Shown: positions 11,241-23,509 of the stretch, piece by piece
How the letters are laid out: each line of letters opens with the position of its first letter
Numbering within the stretch: the first letter of the stretch is position 1
NCBI GenBank assembly: GCA_963555705.1
Contig: OY743182.1
Span: 53,448,592-53,512,591 of the forward strand
Origin: Ligustrum vulgare
Lineage: Eukaryota > Streptophyta > Magnoliopsida > Lamiales > Oleaceae
Length of the DNA: 64,000 nt
Direction of reading: 5' to 3'
The notes under the pieces: model-generated
What the model was told of the DNA's origin: nothing
The model's input: only the letters and a program-made list of their open reading frames with translations
Databases searched by the model: none
Program-made: the position numbers and the translations under genes

Positions 11241-11944
11241 ATACTTGAACCTATTTTATTTTGTAAATTCATTTGCACTTTATTATCTTTTGACGTTTAA
11301 TTATTTTAACTAAGGTCCATATATTATTTCTCATTAAGGAGTTTAGTTCAATCTTAATGGAAACCAACCAAAGATTTCATCTTTGCTGGTTATGGCTTAC
11401 TCATAGGATTCAAGTTCAATTTCCAAGAAAAAATGTGCATTTAAGGCAGAAGCGAAATCTGCCTCAACAAATTTGGTAGATGGTCTAATTTCCCTCCTAA
11501 CTCTATCCCTAGATAACTGGTAGTCCTTTGAGGTATTATTTGGTTCAGGATTTTTCACCATTTTCAATTTCAGGTTCTTCATTTTGAGCTTGAGGTTGCT
11601 CCACCTCAAGCCAATCTATATTTTCAAGATTTAAGTCCAAGGAAATGGGATCAGAAAGCATATTTGTCTTAACTGATTTGTGTCAGTGTTAGTTTGATTT
11701 TTATGTTTTAGACATGGCATGCCATTTTGAATAAATATCATATCTCTGCTTATAATGAATTTGTATCCACCCGGCTATTTTAACCAGATCCTATATCATA
11801 TAACCCCCTTACCATATCCTAGGAAAACTTCCTTACTAGATCTAGGTTCCAATTTTTATTCATCTTGATGTACATATGTTGCACATCCAATTGTTCTTAA
11901 TCTGGAGTAGTCAATAGGATGACCATTCCAGATATGGTCTGGAG
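11241..11944 (-). pseudogene. Copia integrase C-terminus to RT N-terminus, decayed
   Basis: From 11944 downwards the minus strand reads HIWNGHPIDYSRLRTIGCA and TYVHQDE (end of integrase core), a broken KCIFLGY-like block, then an acidic linker, SRDRVRREIRPSTKFVEADF and the start of RT (a PITSKDEIFGW...MRNNTWTLV-like block). This is the normal copia order. Several frameshifts and stops are present. Integrase core, protease and gag are absent upstream because the segment joins a Helitron exon at about 11945; downstream RT continues in 9574-9633. Confidence 0.8.
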
Positions 11945-12509
11945 TTACATTATTGAGAGGAACATCTTCTCTAAACTCATCTTGTCCATAAACAAAAAGT
12001 AAAGGGTATTGAAGTCGAAGATATGCAGGATTTAATTCAGTTATACGCTTCAGTAGTCCAGATCTAGTCTCCACAACTATATTTTTGGTTCCAGGCATTG
12101 TTTCAAAATCACCAGGTATCAATCTCGCAACCTCATCTACTGACGGAAGGTTATATCTCCTTCCATCCCGATCTCGCCTACCAATAAGCCTGAGCTTCAT
12201 ATTTGAGAATTCAGAATCACGTATACTTTCCCTAACCATCCTAAATGTCTTGACGAATACATTATGTTCATCAAGCATGTTCTTCAAGTCATTTACAATC
12301 TCTTCATGTAATCTGCCATTTTCAGTACTTGAACTGAAAGATAAAGCATTTATGCACAATTGTTATATAAGTCGATAAAATGATATATTACAAAAAACAA
12401 AAATTAGTTGAGAAAGAATTTTACCCAACTGAATGCAAACGGTTGGCCACCTCTTTCTCAGTGTCGTATATATAGAGTTGTGCAAATTTTGGTACTGAAC
12501 CCTCGCTTG
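11945..12509 (-). pseudogene. Helitron Rep/helicase-like N-terminal fragment
   Basis: On the minus strand the exon before LTR A reads SVPKFAQLYIYDTEKEVANR, followed after a GT-AG intron (12424 to 12334) by STENGRLHEEIVNDLKNMLD, a RLIGRRDRDGRRYNLPSVDEV block and LNPAYLRLQYPLLFVYGQDE. These are hallmark blocks of the Helitron helicase-like N-terminal domain. The frame is open over the visible part. It is truncated on the 3' side by an in-frame junction to copia integrase sequence at about 11945, and split on the 5' side by copia element I at 12515. The upstream part resumes at 20741-20816. The ATG at 12359 lies inside the intron and is not a real start. Confidence 0.85.
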
Positions 12510-12514
12510 GCAAT

Positions 12515-13647
12515 TGTTGGAATTATATATGCCCATAGAGTATAATTCACGACATTTAAAATAAAATATTAATTAATTGTATTAATATGAAGTTGCGTTT
12601 GTCCACGGGTCGATTTGATATTACAAATTGAGTGTCTAAGTTGTTAAACACGGAAAGATTCAATTTGTGATTCGACCTAAAATTAACGTTCACGATCAGT
12701 AAATAAACATGGACAATTTATTTTGATAAGATCGTCTCGATTTTATTAAAGTCTATCTTTGACTTTGGTAATAAAATTGAGAGTACGTTTGGAACGTATT
12801 GGACGGGACCACGTAAAATTAATTTGTGACATTGACCATACAAATTTAATTTCACTTGATTATCGTACGTGGGATCTTAATCCTAATCGGATAATGGACT
12901 TTGATTACTAACTTGAAGTTTTTTGAGGTATCAATAGGTGAGATCAAATTGCTGATCAATATCTCGGTACTTTGGGAATTAAAGTGAACTAACGAGGAAC
13001 ATATATTCGTATTATGGAATCCGTCACCTTTTAGGTATGATCATAATCTCACTGGTTCTTCTAGTGGACAGTTGAATCTGAGCTCAGTAATTCGACAGTG
13101 ACTGTTGAATTCTATGATGTGATGGGATCACATCGAACTGTCAGATAGAAGATGAGAGTTGAGAATTTATGAATATTCGGAGAAGGGCATTTTGGTCATT
13201 TTAACTTGCTCCGAATATTCGAGTTGATCGATGGGGGTAACATGTAAGAACGATAAGTCAGAGGATATAAAATAGTCTCCCAAGACTATTTTTCTTAACC
13301 TAATTGGCAAAGTGGCGAAACACACACTAAAGTGTGTAGTGTGTGTTTCCTCTTTACAAAGAAACTGTAAACCTAGTTTAACATAGGTCTTGAGAAAGGT
13401 GACCACGCACCTGCACAGCTGCCATTGGAGAACACCGAGGAAAGCTTGAGGGTTTGAAGCTTTGGTGAAATCAAGAAGCAGCGAAAAGATATTATTGTAA
13501 AGCACGCTACAAGGGTAATATCTCTTTCTTTTTGTGTGCACAAAATTATTTATTCCAAGTTGAATACATAGAACAGAAAATCCTGTAACGGGATGATCTA
13601 TTACAAGAAATTAATTTTTGTGATTAGAGCAACCCGGGTTCCCAAAA
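12515..13647 (+). repeat. 5' LTR of copia element I, internally deleted
   Basis: Starts TGTTGGAATTATATATGCCC and ends CCCGGGTTCCCAAAA (the last CA mutated). Compared with the 3' LTR it lacks the segment equivalent to about 20078-20356, from GAGGATATAA directly to AATAGTCTCC. That segment contains the GTATAAAGAGG box. The long minus-strand open frame across 13167-13541 is LTR sequence, not a gene. Confidence 0.92.
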
Positions 13648-13662
13648 ATTGGTATCAGAGCG
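13648..13662 (+). other. Primer-binding site of element I
   Basis: ATTGGTATCAGAGCG directly follows the LTR and matches the initiator tRNA-Met-type site used by copia elements. Confidence 0.9.
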
Positions 13663-13919
13663 TCAGGTTTTTATACTGTTTTGTGTATTTAGGAATAAGT
13701 TATTTTTTGTTATTGCATGTGTTAGTGGAGTGGTGTTAGGATTATGTGATTTATTTTTTATTGGATGAATGATGTTTTGTTGAACTAATTTATGGCCTTA
13801 GATTTTATTTTGTAAAATCTTGTATTGTATTATCGAGTTACGTAACAAAGGGGGTGGATTACGTCTCCATGTTTTCCCCTTTGATTTTGATTTTTGCAAT
13901 AGAATTAGGGTTTGTATAA

Positions 13920-14540
13920 TTCATGTTGTAATTGTAAAAATCAGAGGACCATATCTGCGGTTTTGAGATTGAAGGAATTATGTTGCAAATTCAAAGGACT
14001 AGATCTGCAGTTTTAATTTGAGGGACTGATGATGCAAATTCGGAATAAAGATCACTCTTCATCTTCTTCAAAAGCATAAGGACTTGCATTATAAATTCAC
14101 TAAAAATGGACAAGGTTCGCAGCAGCACCTGTGAGTGCTTCCGTCGCGGTCGGTGGTCGATGTATGCGCGTTAGGGCACTGTCATCTGGCCTTGACTGCT
14201 GCGGCAGTGGTACCACACGCTGCGCGAAATGTCGCGACACCAGGTGGTGTCGCTGGAGCCATGTGCGCCCGTGCGGCGGCGCTTTGAGCACTGTCGTCGT
14301 AGGTTCGTGGCAGTGGCGACGGTACCACTGGTAACTGTGACGTGCGTGGCTACGGGTGATAAGCAGCTCCTTGGTTCTACCACTGCTATGATTGATGGTC
14401 CTAACTACCTTGATGGCAGAGGTAGAGGCGGGCTGCTGCTGCGTCGAGATGGTGGTTTCTTCCAAAACTTTTTCCGGCAACGGCAAGAGGAGAAGTGGCG
14501 GCTGCAACTCCTCCAAGGTTGCTGGTTCTACATATAGAGA
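13920..14540 (+). other. Leader repeats and GC island of element I
   Basis: From 13940 to 14095 a loose repeat with AGAGGACCA...CTGCAGTTT phrases resembles the minisatellites of the other copia leaders. From about 14105 to 14540 the sequence becomes GC-rich (GTGCGCCCGTGCGGCGGCG) and gives overlapping stop-poor frames on both strands. None matches a domain I know, and the equivalent island of element II is different in sequence. I do not call a gene here. Confidence 0.6.
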
Positions 14541-16989
14541 AGAAGGGATTCACTTGGGCCGGTTTTTGCTTTTGAGCCATAATTCGGATTTTACAAATTT
14601 GGGCCAGGATCAATTGCACTACTTGAATCAAAGTTTGGCCCATTAATTTAGGTTGGGCCGGATCTGATTTTGGAGCAAAATTAAATGGGACTCCATATTG
14701 GACTTGGGTCAGAATTCATGTTGGATTGCAGATGATTATTTGAAGAGTTCAAATAATGGGCTGGACACTTGCAAATGAGAATTGAAGAATTGGGCCGGGT
14801 TGTGGCTCAATTGATTCTTTAATTTATTTGTAATTTCATGTCTAGGTTTGGCCATAAATTATGTTCTTGTTTAATTTATTATCGCTTTTATTTATTGCTT
14901 TAATTAATTTGTGAATGAATGTCATTAAATAACATGCCATGTGGATCGCATAAACACCGCTCTAGATACTATACTGTCATGCATTGTTTTATATTTTATT
15001 TTATTTTCTAAATGTTAGATTAGAAAATAAATATATTTATTAATAATTAAATCAATTTTAAGAGTTAAAATTGATTGGTAATTGTTAAATTAAAACCCAA
15101 CAGTTCAAAATATTAAGTGAGTGAGGGTGCAATTTTTGAACTCGCGGCCTCCCCTATTAGCCCATCAGTAAAAATTTGTGTATGCCTCGTGCTAATCTAA
15201 TTAGTTTCCCTATAGGAGGGATACACTGTTTTGGTTACTGGATTGGGCCCAATTAGGTGATGATTTTTTAAGTGTGAATTAATCATGATTACCCTATAGG
15301 TGACGTAATTAATTTGGTACTTAAAATATTATCAATATAGGGGTTATACACTTAAATCAAGGACATCGCGAGGACTTCCTATAGAATATCCAAACAATGT
15401 CAATGATGGCCAAATTTTAACGAATATAAATTAAATATTGCATGAGATGCTAAATATATTTAATTTAGTGGGAGGGTCCCAGCCTAGCCATAAATCACAT
15501 TTATTTCTCCTATAGAGAAATGTGTTTAAGATTTTGGGGTTTTAGGTTGTCGTCATATTATAGTAGTTTTGGGTCTACTTGTGCGTAATTTTTTATTCAT
15601 GCATCATATATGAAAGTATTCATCATTTATGCAACTCGTGTTTAATACATTTATTTTATTTGAATGTCGTATTTCCACAACTAGTTATATGTTTAGACAT
15701 CACCAACTAATTTAAGAAAACAACAAAATGTCTCGTTATAATTCTTTCTACTTATAACATTTATTTGTGCTAGGAGATCCTTGTTCAATAGTAATTATAA
15801 ATCTTCCAATGAAAATGGTTTTATTTTGATGAGATGGTTTATTGCATAGTTTTGATTCTCATATCAAGTATTTTGCAATAAAAACATTAGAATAGGATAA
15901 CCAATTTAATTTTCACGATGGAAGGGTATTTATGATAATTTGAACATTTTAATTATGGAGTTATACAAAATATGCTATCAAGCTATAATATATCTCTACT
16001 TATGAACTGATCGCGTTTTTGCAAGAGACCATTTGGTAAAACATGATTGGTCACTTTAACGTGGTGGAGGTTCCACTTGCAAACATTGATTTATGTGACA
16101 TAATGCTTGAGAAATCTTTTAAGATGATCTCTTGCGGTTCAGTGTGGACTATATTCACCAGGATGAACGTGTCCCTGAAAGGTTCAATGTAAGCTATTCA
16201 TAGAGAAGAGATTATTTTAAAGCAACGGATAGTATGGTAGGCCCTCTAACCTTTTTGTTTTTGAGCAAAGATAGGACTAATGAGGAAGTAGCCTTTCCTG
16301 GAAACTCTATAATGGAGTAAAACTATATTCATTGTGTTATGGTTAGTAATTGAGTCTATCTTGATTATAGATTCTAGAGTAACTATTCACTATTGCAAGT
16401 TGTTGCAATATGGTCCTAGGTGACCAAATGACACAATGAGATAGAGTATAATATAAGGATAAGCATGGGTACGGTAATATGGAAAGAGCCGTTGGGCTTT
16501 TATGTTTGCGAAACAATTTGATTGTTATTTTGTCTCTTTATTATTTGAGCGGAATTATTTAGCACTTAATTTCCAGTTATTAGTTGGAATTAAGTTAAAT
16601 AATGCTCTTATTATTACGAGACAAATGGTTAACAATCTCAAAGCCTTGTAAATGGTTCTGAGTGTAATATTACTACAAGTGATAAGGGACAGATGACTCC
16701 TTGTATTAATGAACTCTTTGATAAGATCTTAAAATAATCATATTTATCTAAATAAGATTGAAAGACTAGTAAAGATAGCCTCTAAGTATTTTGGAGGTGG
16801 AATCTATGTAGGCTTTTGAATTTTATTTAGAGGGTAAAATGATTAAGATCTTAGGCTTGATCACACCTATCCAAAACTCGATTCTAATACTAGTAAGGGA
16901 TGGACCTCAAAAGGATCTGAGGTGGAATCTATATTGTTTTCTGAATCTTGTTTGGAGGATTAGATAACCAAGAGTCCTTATACATTAAA

Positions 16990-19320
16990 TGGACTTAAGA
17001 GTTTGGGGATTAATACACTTCGATATGTGTGGATTCTTTGGTGCTCAAGATACGATAGAGTACGAGTAATTCATCACTTTTATTGATGATCACTCCAGAT
17101 CTCGATTCTATACTTAATATCTCATTGATCTGAAATGTTGAAGAATTTCTAGAATTTTGGACAGAAGTTGAGAAGTAATTAAGAGAATCGAGATACTTTG
17201 ATTTGATCGAGGTTTGTGTATCTCTCATATGAGTTTAGGAACCATTTATCGGAAAAGGAGAACAAGGTAATACCAAATCAATGAAGAGTTATCCTCATTA
17301 CTAGTTTCATTAGGGAATGTACACCGGAGATAATCGGTTCCTTCATAACCTAGTACCATTGATTCATTTCCTGAAATACCCCTAGAGTTGTGGCATGGGT
17401 GCAAGCCCAGTCTTCACCACATTCAGATTTGGGGACTTTTGGCACACAAGCTGAAAGGAAGGATTGACGAGATGGTGGCAACAATGAAGGTTTGATTATA
17501 TATAAGGTATACACTGAAACTAGAAATTATTTCTTCTATAGTCCTCTGGTCCAGAAAGTATTTGTTGAGTACAAATGTGACTTTCTTAGAGGATAAGACG
17601 TATAGAAGAATACAAATCAACAAGTAAAATTCTATTGGATGAGATGTTAGAACGTGGTTCAAACAACTTAATTCCAGGTTTCCGCATAGAATTAATCTTG
17701 ATGATTTGGGACTTCCTACGGAACCGATGGTTGCTGATCCTAGTGGGAGAAATAGGCAAGTGGTTCAACCACTATTTTTGCCTGGTGAACCCAATGGACA
17801 GGGAAAAACCAAAGGTAGTAGTCGAAGTTGTTCTCACTGTTCTGCCTCTTCTTTATGTTCATAAAGAGGTAGTGGAGAAGTTGATCCTAATTAGGGATAT
17901 AACCAAGTAGTGGGAGGAGAGGAAGTAACTCTGTTTGGACATAATGGAAATACACTTCCAGCGACTAATTGGATTGGGAGGGTTGTAAGACCACCTTCTT
18001 GACGCTTATTCTACGGAGAGTCTTTTTAGACAATCTCTACTGAAATAAGAGAAGAACTCCTCATTTAGGGAAGTGGTAGAAGTTATAGACTTGAAATCAT
18101 GGAAGGTGAATGTGAACTCAGAATTAGATTCCTAGTAATCCAACAAGTTTGGATATTTATAGACGAACCCAATGGGGTCAAACCTATAGGGTGTGATGAT
18201 TTTTAAGATGATAAAAGAGGGGTAAATGGAAAGGTTGATGCCTTTAGTGCAAGACTTATCGTTGTGGGTTTGTGAAACCCTTCTTGCCAATTGCCATGCA
18301 AAATGTTTACCTGGATCTTTTATCCATTGTCGTTCATTGTGAAAATGAGGTACAAAAAATGGATGTCAAGATGTTGTTTCTTGAATGCATCTTGAGGAAA
18401 TCATTAAAAAGTATAATCTGATGAGTTCATATTAAAGACCATGAAAGTAAAATTCATGACTTACAAGTTTCCAACTTTGGATTTGGGTAATTGTTCAAGT
18501 TATGGAATATAGAATTTGATCGAACGATTGTGATACATGTTCTTGATCAAAATCTTGATATATATTAAGTATACTCGTGTATACAGAAAGATGAGACAGT
18601 TTTCACGACTATTTATTTGAATGACACTCTACTTATGTGTGAGAGTATTTTCAATAAATAGTAGTTGGCACTAGCAATTAGATTTGAAGGACTTGTAGAT
18701 GACTGTCTATTTTTTTCTAGACATCCGTACTTTTCGGAGTGGGAGAAAAATGAAATAGAATAGTCTCAAGTTTCATGTAATAATAAGATACTATCAATAT
18801 TTGCAATATTGAAGTCTTGAAAGGAATGATGTTCTTTGTGGACTTTATCTACCTTATGAGTATTCTCCTAAAACTCATGATAAGATAGAGAAGATTCCTT
18901 ATGCTCCGGCTATAGGAAGCCTTACTTTGCACTAGATAGGTCATATCTTATACTGGAGATATTGTTAGTGATTATTAGTTTGATCCAGGATCAGATCATT
19001 GAATAGAGGTAAAGCATATACTGAATCGTTTTCGAAAAATGAGTAAATATTTGCTTATCTATTCAGTTTGTGATCTGATGGATTAAAACTAATTAAGATC
19101 TGATTTGACTAGGACTCTTAAGAGTCTTCAAAATTGGAATATAATTGGAGATAATGTGGTTAATTGGTTGGGTATAACACAATCTTGGATTGTTTGTTAT
19201 ACAACCGTGACTCACATCGAAATAAGTAATCATCTTGGTTGAGAACATAATCATTAATGTAATGATGATGTTGACAAGATGGATGATTCGATTTTCATGT
19301 ATACTCTAAGGGCAGTGGGA
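16990..19320 (+). pseudogene. Copia pol remnant of element I (integrase, RT, RNase H)
   Basis: Integrase blocks: LIHFDMCGFF and FITFIDDHSRSRFYT near 17020-17110 and LWHGCKPSLHHIQIWG near 17390-17435. RT blocks: GVKPIGCDDF near 18180 and KVDAFSARL near 18230, then MDVKMLFLECIL near 18360, the position of the family's MDVKTAFLNG block. The YLDD-like block is near 18610 (NDTLLMC). RNase H is barely readable toward 19320. Stops and frameshifts are dense. Many identical stops are shared with element II. Confidence 0.8.
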
Positions 19321-19323
19321 GAT

Positions 19324-20735
19324 TGTTGGAATTATATATGCTCATAAAGTATAATTCACGACATTTAAAATAAAATATTAATTAATTGTATTAATATGAA
19401 GTTGCGTTTGTCCACGGGTCGATTTGATATTACAAATTGAGTGTTTAAGTTGTTAAACACGGAAAGATTCAATTTGTGATTCGATCAAAAATTAACGTTC
19501 ACGATCAGTAAATAAATATGGACAATTTATTTTGATAAGATCGTCTCGATTTTATTAAAGTTTATCTTTGACTTTGGTAATAAAATTGAGAGTACGTTTG
19601 AAACGTATTGGACGGGACCACGTGAAATTAATTTGTGACATTGACCATACAAATTTAATTTCACTTGATTATCGTACGTGGGACCTTAATCATAATAGGA
19701 TAATGGACTTCGATTACTAACTTGAAGTTCTTTGAGGTATCAATGGGTGAGATCAAATTGCTGATCAATATCTCGATACTTTGGGAATTAAAGTGAACTA
19801 ACGAGGAACATATATTCGTATTATGGAATCCGTCACCTTTTAGGTATGATCATAATCTCACTGGTTCTTTTAGTGGACAGTTGAATCTGAGCTCAGTAAT
19901 TCGACAGTGACTGTTGAATTCTATGATGTGATGGGATCACATCGAACTGTCGATAGAAGATGAGAGTTGAGAATTTATGAATATTCGGAGAAGGGCATTT
20001 TGGTCATTTTAACTTGCTCCGAATATTCGAGTTGATCGACGGGGGTAACATGTAAGAACGATAAGTCAGAGGATATAATTATTGATTAATTGTTTCTGTA
20101 ATTTCAATTTTACTAAGAGTGCAATCTCGTTCTTTTAGTGGAATAGAACGTGATTAATAAATTAATTTTGACTGATCAAGAGTTAATCGGGTCATAATTA
20201 ATTTATTGGAGCTTAGTTTAATTGGGTCCGATCAGGTTCCCTCGGTGGCTTCACTATAATGGGTTTATACAGGCTTATTACCTGTATTGGGTTGTGCAGA
20301 AATGGGCCTGAGTTATGGTACTAGGCCGGGTAGGGTTTTGGAGTATAAAGAGGTTACAAATAGTCTCCCAAGACTATTTTTCTTAACCTAATTGGCAAAG
20401 TGGCGAAACACACACTAAAGTGTGTAGTGTGTGTTTCCTCTTTACAAAGAAACTCTAAACCTAGTTTAACATAGGTCTTGAGAAAGGTGACCACGCACCT
20501 GCACAGCTGCCATTAGAGAACACCGATGAAAGTTTGAGGGTTTGAAGCTTTGGTGAAATCAAGAAGCAGCGAAAAGAGATTATTGTAAAGCACGCTACAA
20601 GGGTAATATCTCTTTCTTTTTGTGTGCACAAAATTATTTATTCCAAGTTGAATACATAGAACAGAAAATCCTGTAACGGGATGATCTATTACAAGAAATT
20701 AATTTTTGTGATTAGAGCAACCCGGGTTCCCAACA
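19324..20735 (+). repeat. 3' LTR of copia element I
   Basis: 1412 bases, TGTTGG...CCCAACA, full length. It differs from the 5' LTR by a few percent in the first 300 bases by rough eye count, apart from the large deletion in that copy. A TATA-like GTATAAAGAGG sits at 20343-20353. Confidence 0.93.
20344..20350 (+). promoter_or_regulatory. LTR TATA-like box
   Basis: TATAAAG in the 3' LTR of element I. The same site reads TGTAAAG in both LTRs of element II (22830-22836, 30866-30872) and is deleted from the 5' LTR of element I. Confidence 0.5.
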
Positions 20736-20740
20736 GCAAT

Positions 20741-20816
20741 AAACTACCAGTCATGTGATAGTTTTGTCCATTTAATATAAATATGGGAGGTGATGTACCG
20801 TGATTTATGCTAGCAT
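20741..20816 (-). pseudogene. Helitron Rep fragment, upstream piece
   Basis: The minus strand reads INHGTSPPIFILNGQNYHMT and GSLL. It joins in frame, across the GCAAT duplication, to PSEGSVPKFAQLYIYD at 12509 and below. This is the typical Helitron order (GQNYHLIGSLLP...PKFAQLYI). It ends near a poly-C run at 20821-20831. Confidence 0.85.
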
Positions 20817-20831
20817 CAATCCCCCCCCCCC

Positions 20832-21796
20832 TCCATAGAAGTGAAAGAAAACATCATGTTGTAGGATCTTATATTTTCTAGAATCATGTGTCAATTATTC
20901 ATTAATTTCGAGAAAATTATCTACTCGTCTCTTAGACACGTGTTGAGAATTTTCTCCGGGTTCTAAAAACATCAAAATAAATGAATTAATAGATATTAAA
21001 CAATACATTCAAACAAAAAATATAGAAGTTTGAACAACATAATTTAAAAAAAAAAAAAAATGTTGAATCTTTAAATTTGTGACAAAAACGTTAGTCTAAA
21101 ACATGGTTATATAATGTCAATTGTAATAAAAAAATGTGTTAGCTCATGTAATATGTTCAAAACTCGAAATAAGGGTTCGTTTGATTACGATAATGAAAAA
21201 TGAGTAGAAATATTTTTTTTATAAGTAATTGATTTACCTTGAAAATATTTTCGTAGAAAATGTCAATTGACAATGTTTAATTGATTTAGTTATTTTAATC
21301 ATTTTTTTTCTTTTTTAACATATGTGTACTTGATAATAGTATTGATAATTTTCTGAACAAAAATACGACATTTAACAAAAACAAAATTGAACAAACATAA
21401 CTAAATGCTAAATACCAAGTTTATTTTTCTGTATACAATGCTAAAAACAAAAGTGGCCAGATCCAAACAATTGGGCTCAAAGTAATGAATTTTACATTCA
21501 GTCTACTCAAATGACCCGTTAATTTCCAATTTCAGTAGATGGTTCTGGATCCGCTATCCATTCAGCATATCATCATCTTCAACTATTTTTGTCACTATTT
21601 TTTTTCGTCTTCCTTTTCAAACCACAGCATGGAAAAAGAATGAAGAATGATTTTTCTGTCGAGAAGAAAAAGCCTTGATAAATCGTCCGTAAGAATACAG
21701 TATTCGAAGTCACCCATGTCGGCATACGGGAATCATCGACAAATACTTGCCCAAACAGATAAGATCAGTCATTTTCCTCTTTAAAATAGTATTCTT
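20832..21796. other. AT-rich gap, no gene seen
   Basis: Contains poly-A and poly-T runs and no convincing frame or element end. GGATCCGCTAT at 21549 faintly recalls the hAT end at 6079, but there is no partner end. Confidence 0.4.
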
Positions 21797-21808
21797 TGTT
21801 GTTTTAAC

Positions 21809-23221
21809 TGATGGAATTATATATGCCCATAGAGTATAATTCACGACATTTAAAAGTAAAATATTAATTGATTGTATTAATATGATGTTGTGTTTGTCCA
21901 CGGATCGATTTGATATTACAAATTAAGTGTTTAAGTTGTTAAACACAGAAAGATTCAATTTGTGATTCGATCTAAAATTAATGTTCACGATCAGTAAATA
22001 AATACGGACAATTTATTTTGATAAGATCGTCTCGATTTTATTAAAGTCTGTCTTTGACTTTGGTAATAAAATTTAGAGTACGTTTGGAACGTATTGGACG
22101 GGACCACGTAAAATTAATTTGTGATATTGACCATACAAATTTAATTTCACTTGATTATTGTACGTGGGACCTTAATCATAATAGGATAATGGACTTCGAT
22201 TACTAACTTGAAGTTCTTTGATGTATCAATGGGTGAGATCAAATTGCTGATCAATATCTCGATACTTTGGGAATTAAAGTGAACTAACGAGGAACATATA
22301 TTCGTATTATGGAATCCGTCACCTTTTAGGTATGATCATAATCTCACTGGTTCTTCTAGTGGACAGTTGAATCTGAGCTCAGTAATTCGACAGTGACTGT
22401 TGAATTCTATGATGTGATGGGATCACATCGAACTGTCAGATTGAAGATGAGAGTTGAGAATTTATGAATATTCGGAGAAGTGCATTTTGGTCATTTTAAC
22501 TTGCTCCGAATATTCGAGTTGATCGACGAGGGTAACATGTAAGAACGATAAGTCAGAGGATATAATTATTGATTAATTGTTTCAGTAATTTCAATTTTAC
22601 TAAGAGTGCAATCTCGTCTTTTAGTGGAATAGAACGTGATTAATAAATTAATTTTGACTGATCAAGAGTTGATCGGGTCATAATTAATTTATTGGAGCTT
22701 AGTTTAATTGGGTCCGATCAGGTTCCCTCGGTGGCTTCACTATAATGGGTTTATACAGGCTTATTACCTGTATTGGGTTGTGCAGAAATGGGCCTGGGTT
22801 ATGGTACTAGGTCTGGTAGGGTTTTGGAGTGTAAAGAGGTTACAAATAGTCTCCCAAGACTATTTTTCTTAAGCTAATTGGCAAAGTGGCGAAATACACA
22901 CTAAAGTGTGTAGTGTGTGTTTTCTCTTTACAAAGAAACCCTAATCCTAGTTTAACCTAGGTCTTGAAAAAGGTGACCAAAGACCTGCACAGCTGCCATT
23001 GGAGAACACCGAGGAAAGCTTGAGGGTTTGAAGCTTTGGTGAAATCAAGAAGCAGCGAAAAGAGATTATTGTAAAGCACGCTACAAGGGTAATATCTTTT
23101 TCTTTTTGTGTGCGCAAAATTATTTATTCCAAGTTGAATACATAGAACAGAAAATTCTGTAACGGGATGATCTATCACAAGAAATCAATTTTTGTGAGTA
23201 GAACAACCCGGGTTCCCAACA
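21809..23221 (+). repeat. 5' LTR of copia element II
   Basis: 1413 bases, from TGATGGAATTATATATGCCC to GGTTCCCAACA. Full length, closely similar to 29844-31257 and 19324-20735. Confidence 0.93.
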
Positions 23222-23236
23222 ATTGGTATCAGAGCG
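23222..23236 (+). other. Primer-binding site of element II
   Basis: ATTGGTATCAGAGCG directly after the LTR, as in element I. Confidence 0.9.
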
Positions 23237-23509
23237 TCAGGTTTTTGATACTGTTTTATGTATTTAGGATTAAATAATTTTATTATGCATGTGTTAGATG
23301 AGCGGTGTTAGGTTTTATGTGATTTGATTGTTATTGGATGAATGATATTCATGTTTGAACAGATTTATGGCCATAGAACTTTTGTTGTAAATTCTTGTAT
23401 TTGTATTATCGAGTCTTGTAACAAAAGGGGTGGATTACGACTCCATGTTTTCCCTTTTGATTTTTTTTTTGCAATAGAATTAGGGTTACTGTTCTTTCTA
23501 TTGTAATTG

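Larger units (their letters stand above)
12515..20735 (+). mobile_element. Ty1/copia element I, complete outline, coding decayed
   Basis: Bounded by GCAAT at 12510-12514 and 20736-20740, a perfect 5-bp duplication. Order on the plus strand: 5' LTR 12515-13647, primer-binding site 13648-13662 (ATTGGTATCAGAGCG), leader with GGACCA-type repeats, GC island, unidentified middle where gag should be, integrase, RT and RNase H remnants, polypurine tract about 19308-19323, 3' LTR 19324-20735. It is inserted into a Helitron exon, whose reading frame is continuous when the element is removed. The 5' LTR is shorter than the 3' LTR by about 280 bases. Confidence 0.93.

Noticed and set aside
12085..12378. 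97-residue plus-strand frame
   Set aside because: Antisense of the Helitron Rep exon.
13167..13541. 124-residue minus-strand frame
   Set aside because: It is entirely inside the 5' LTR of element I; a partial version appears in the other LTR copies (for example at 22957-23178).
14100..14646. Overlapping 70-138-residue open frames on both strands
   Set aside because: They lie in the GC-rich leader island of copia element I; no recognised domain, frames exist on both strands, and the equivalent island in element II is different.
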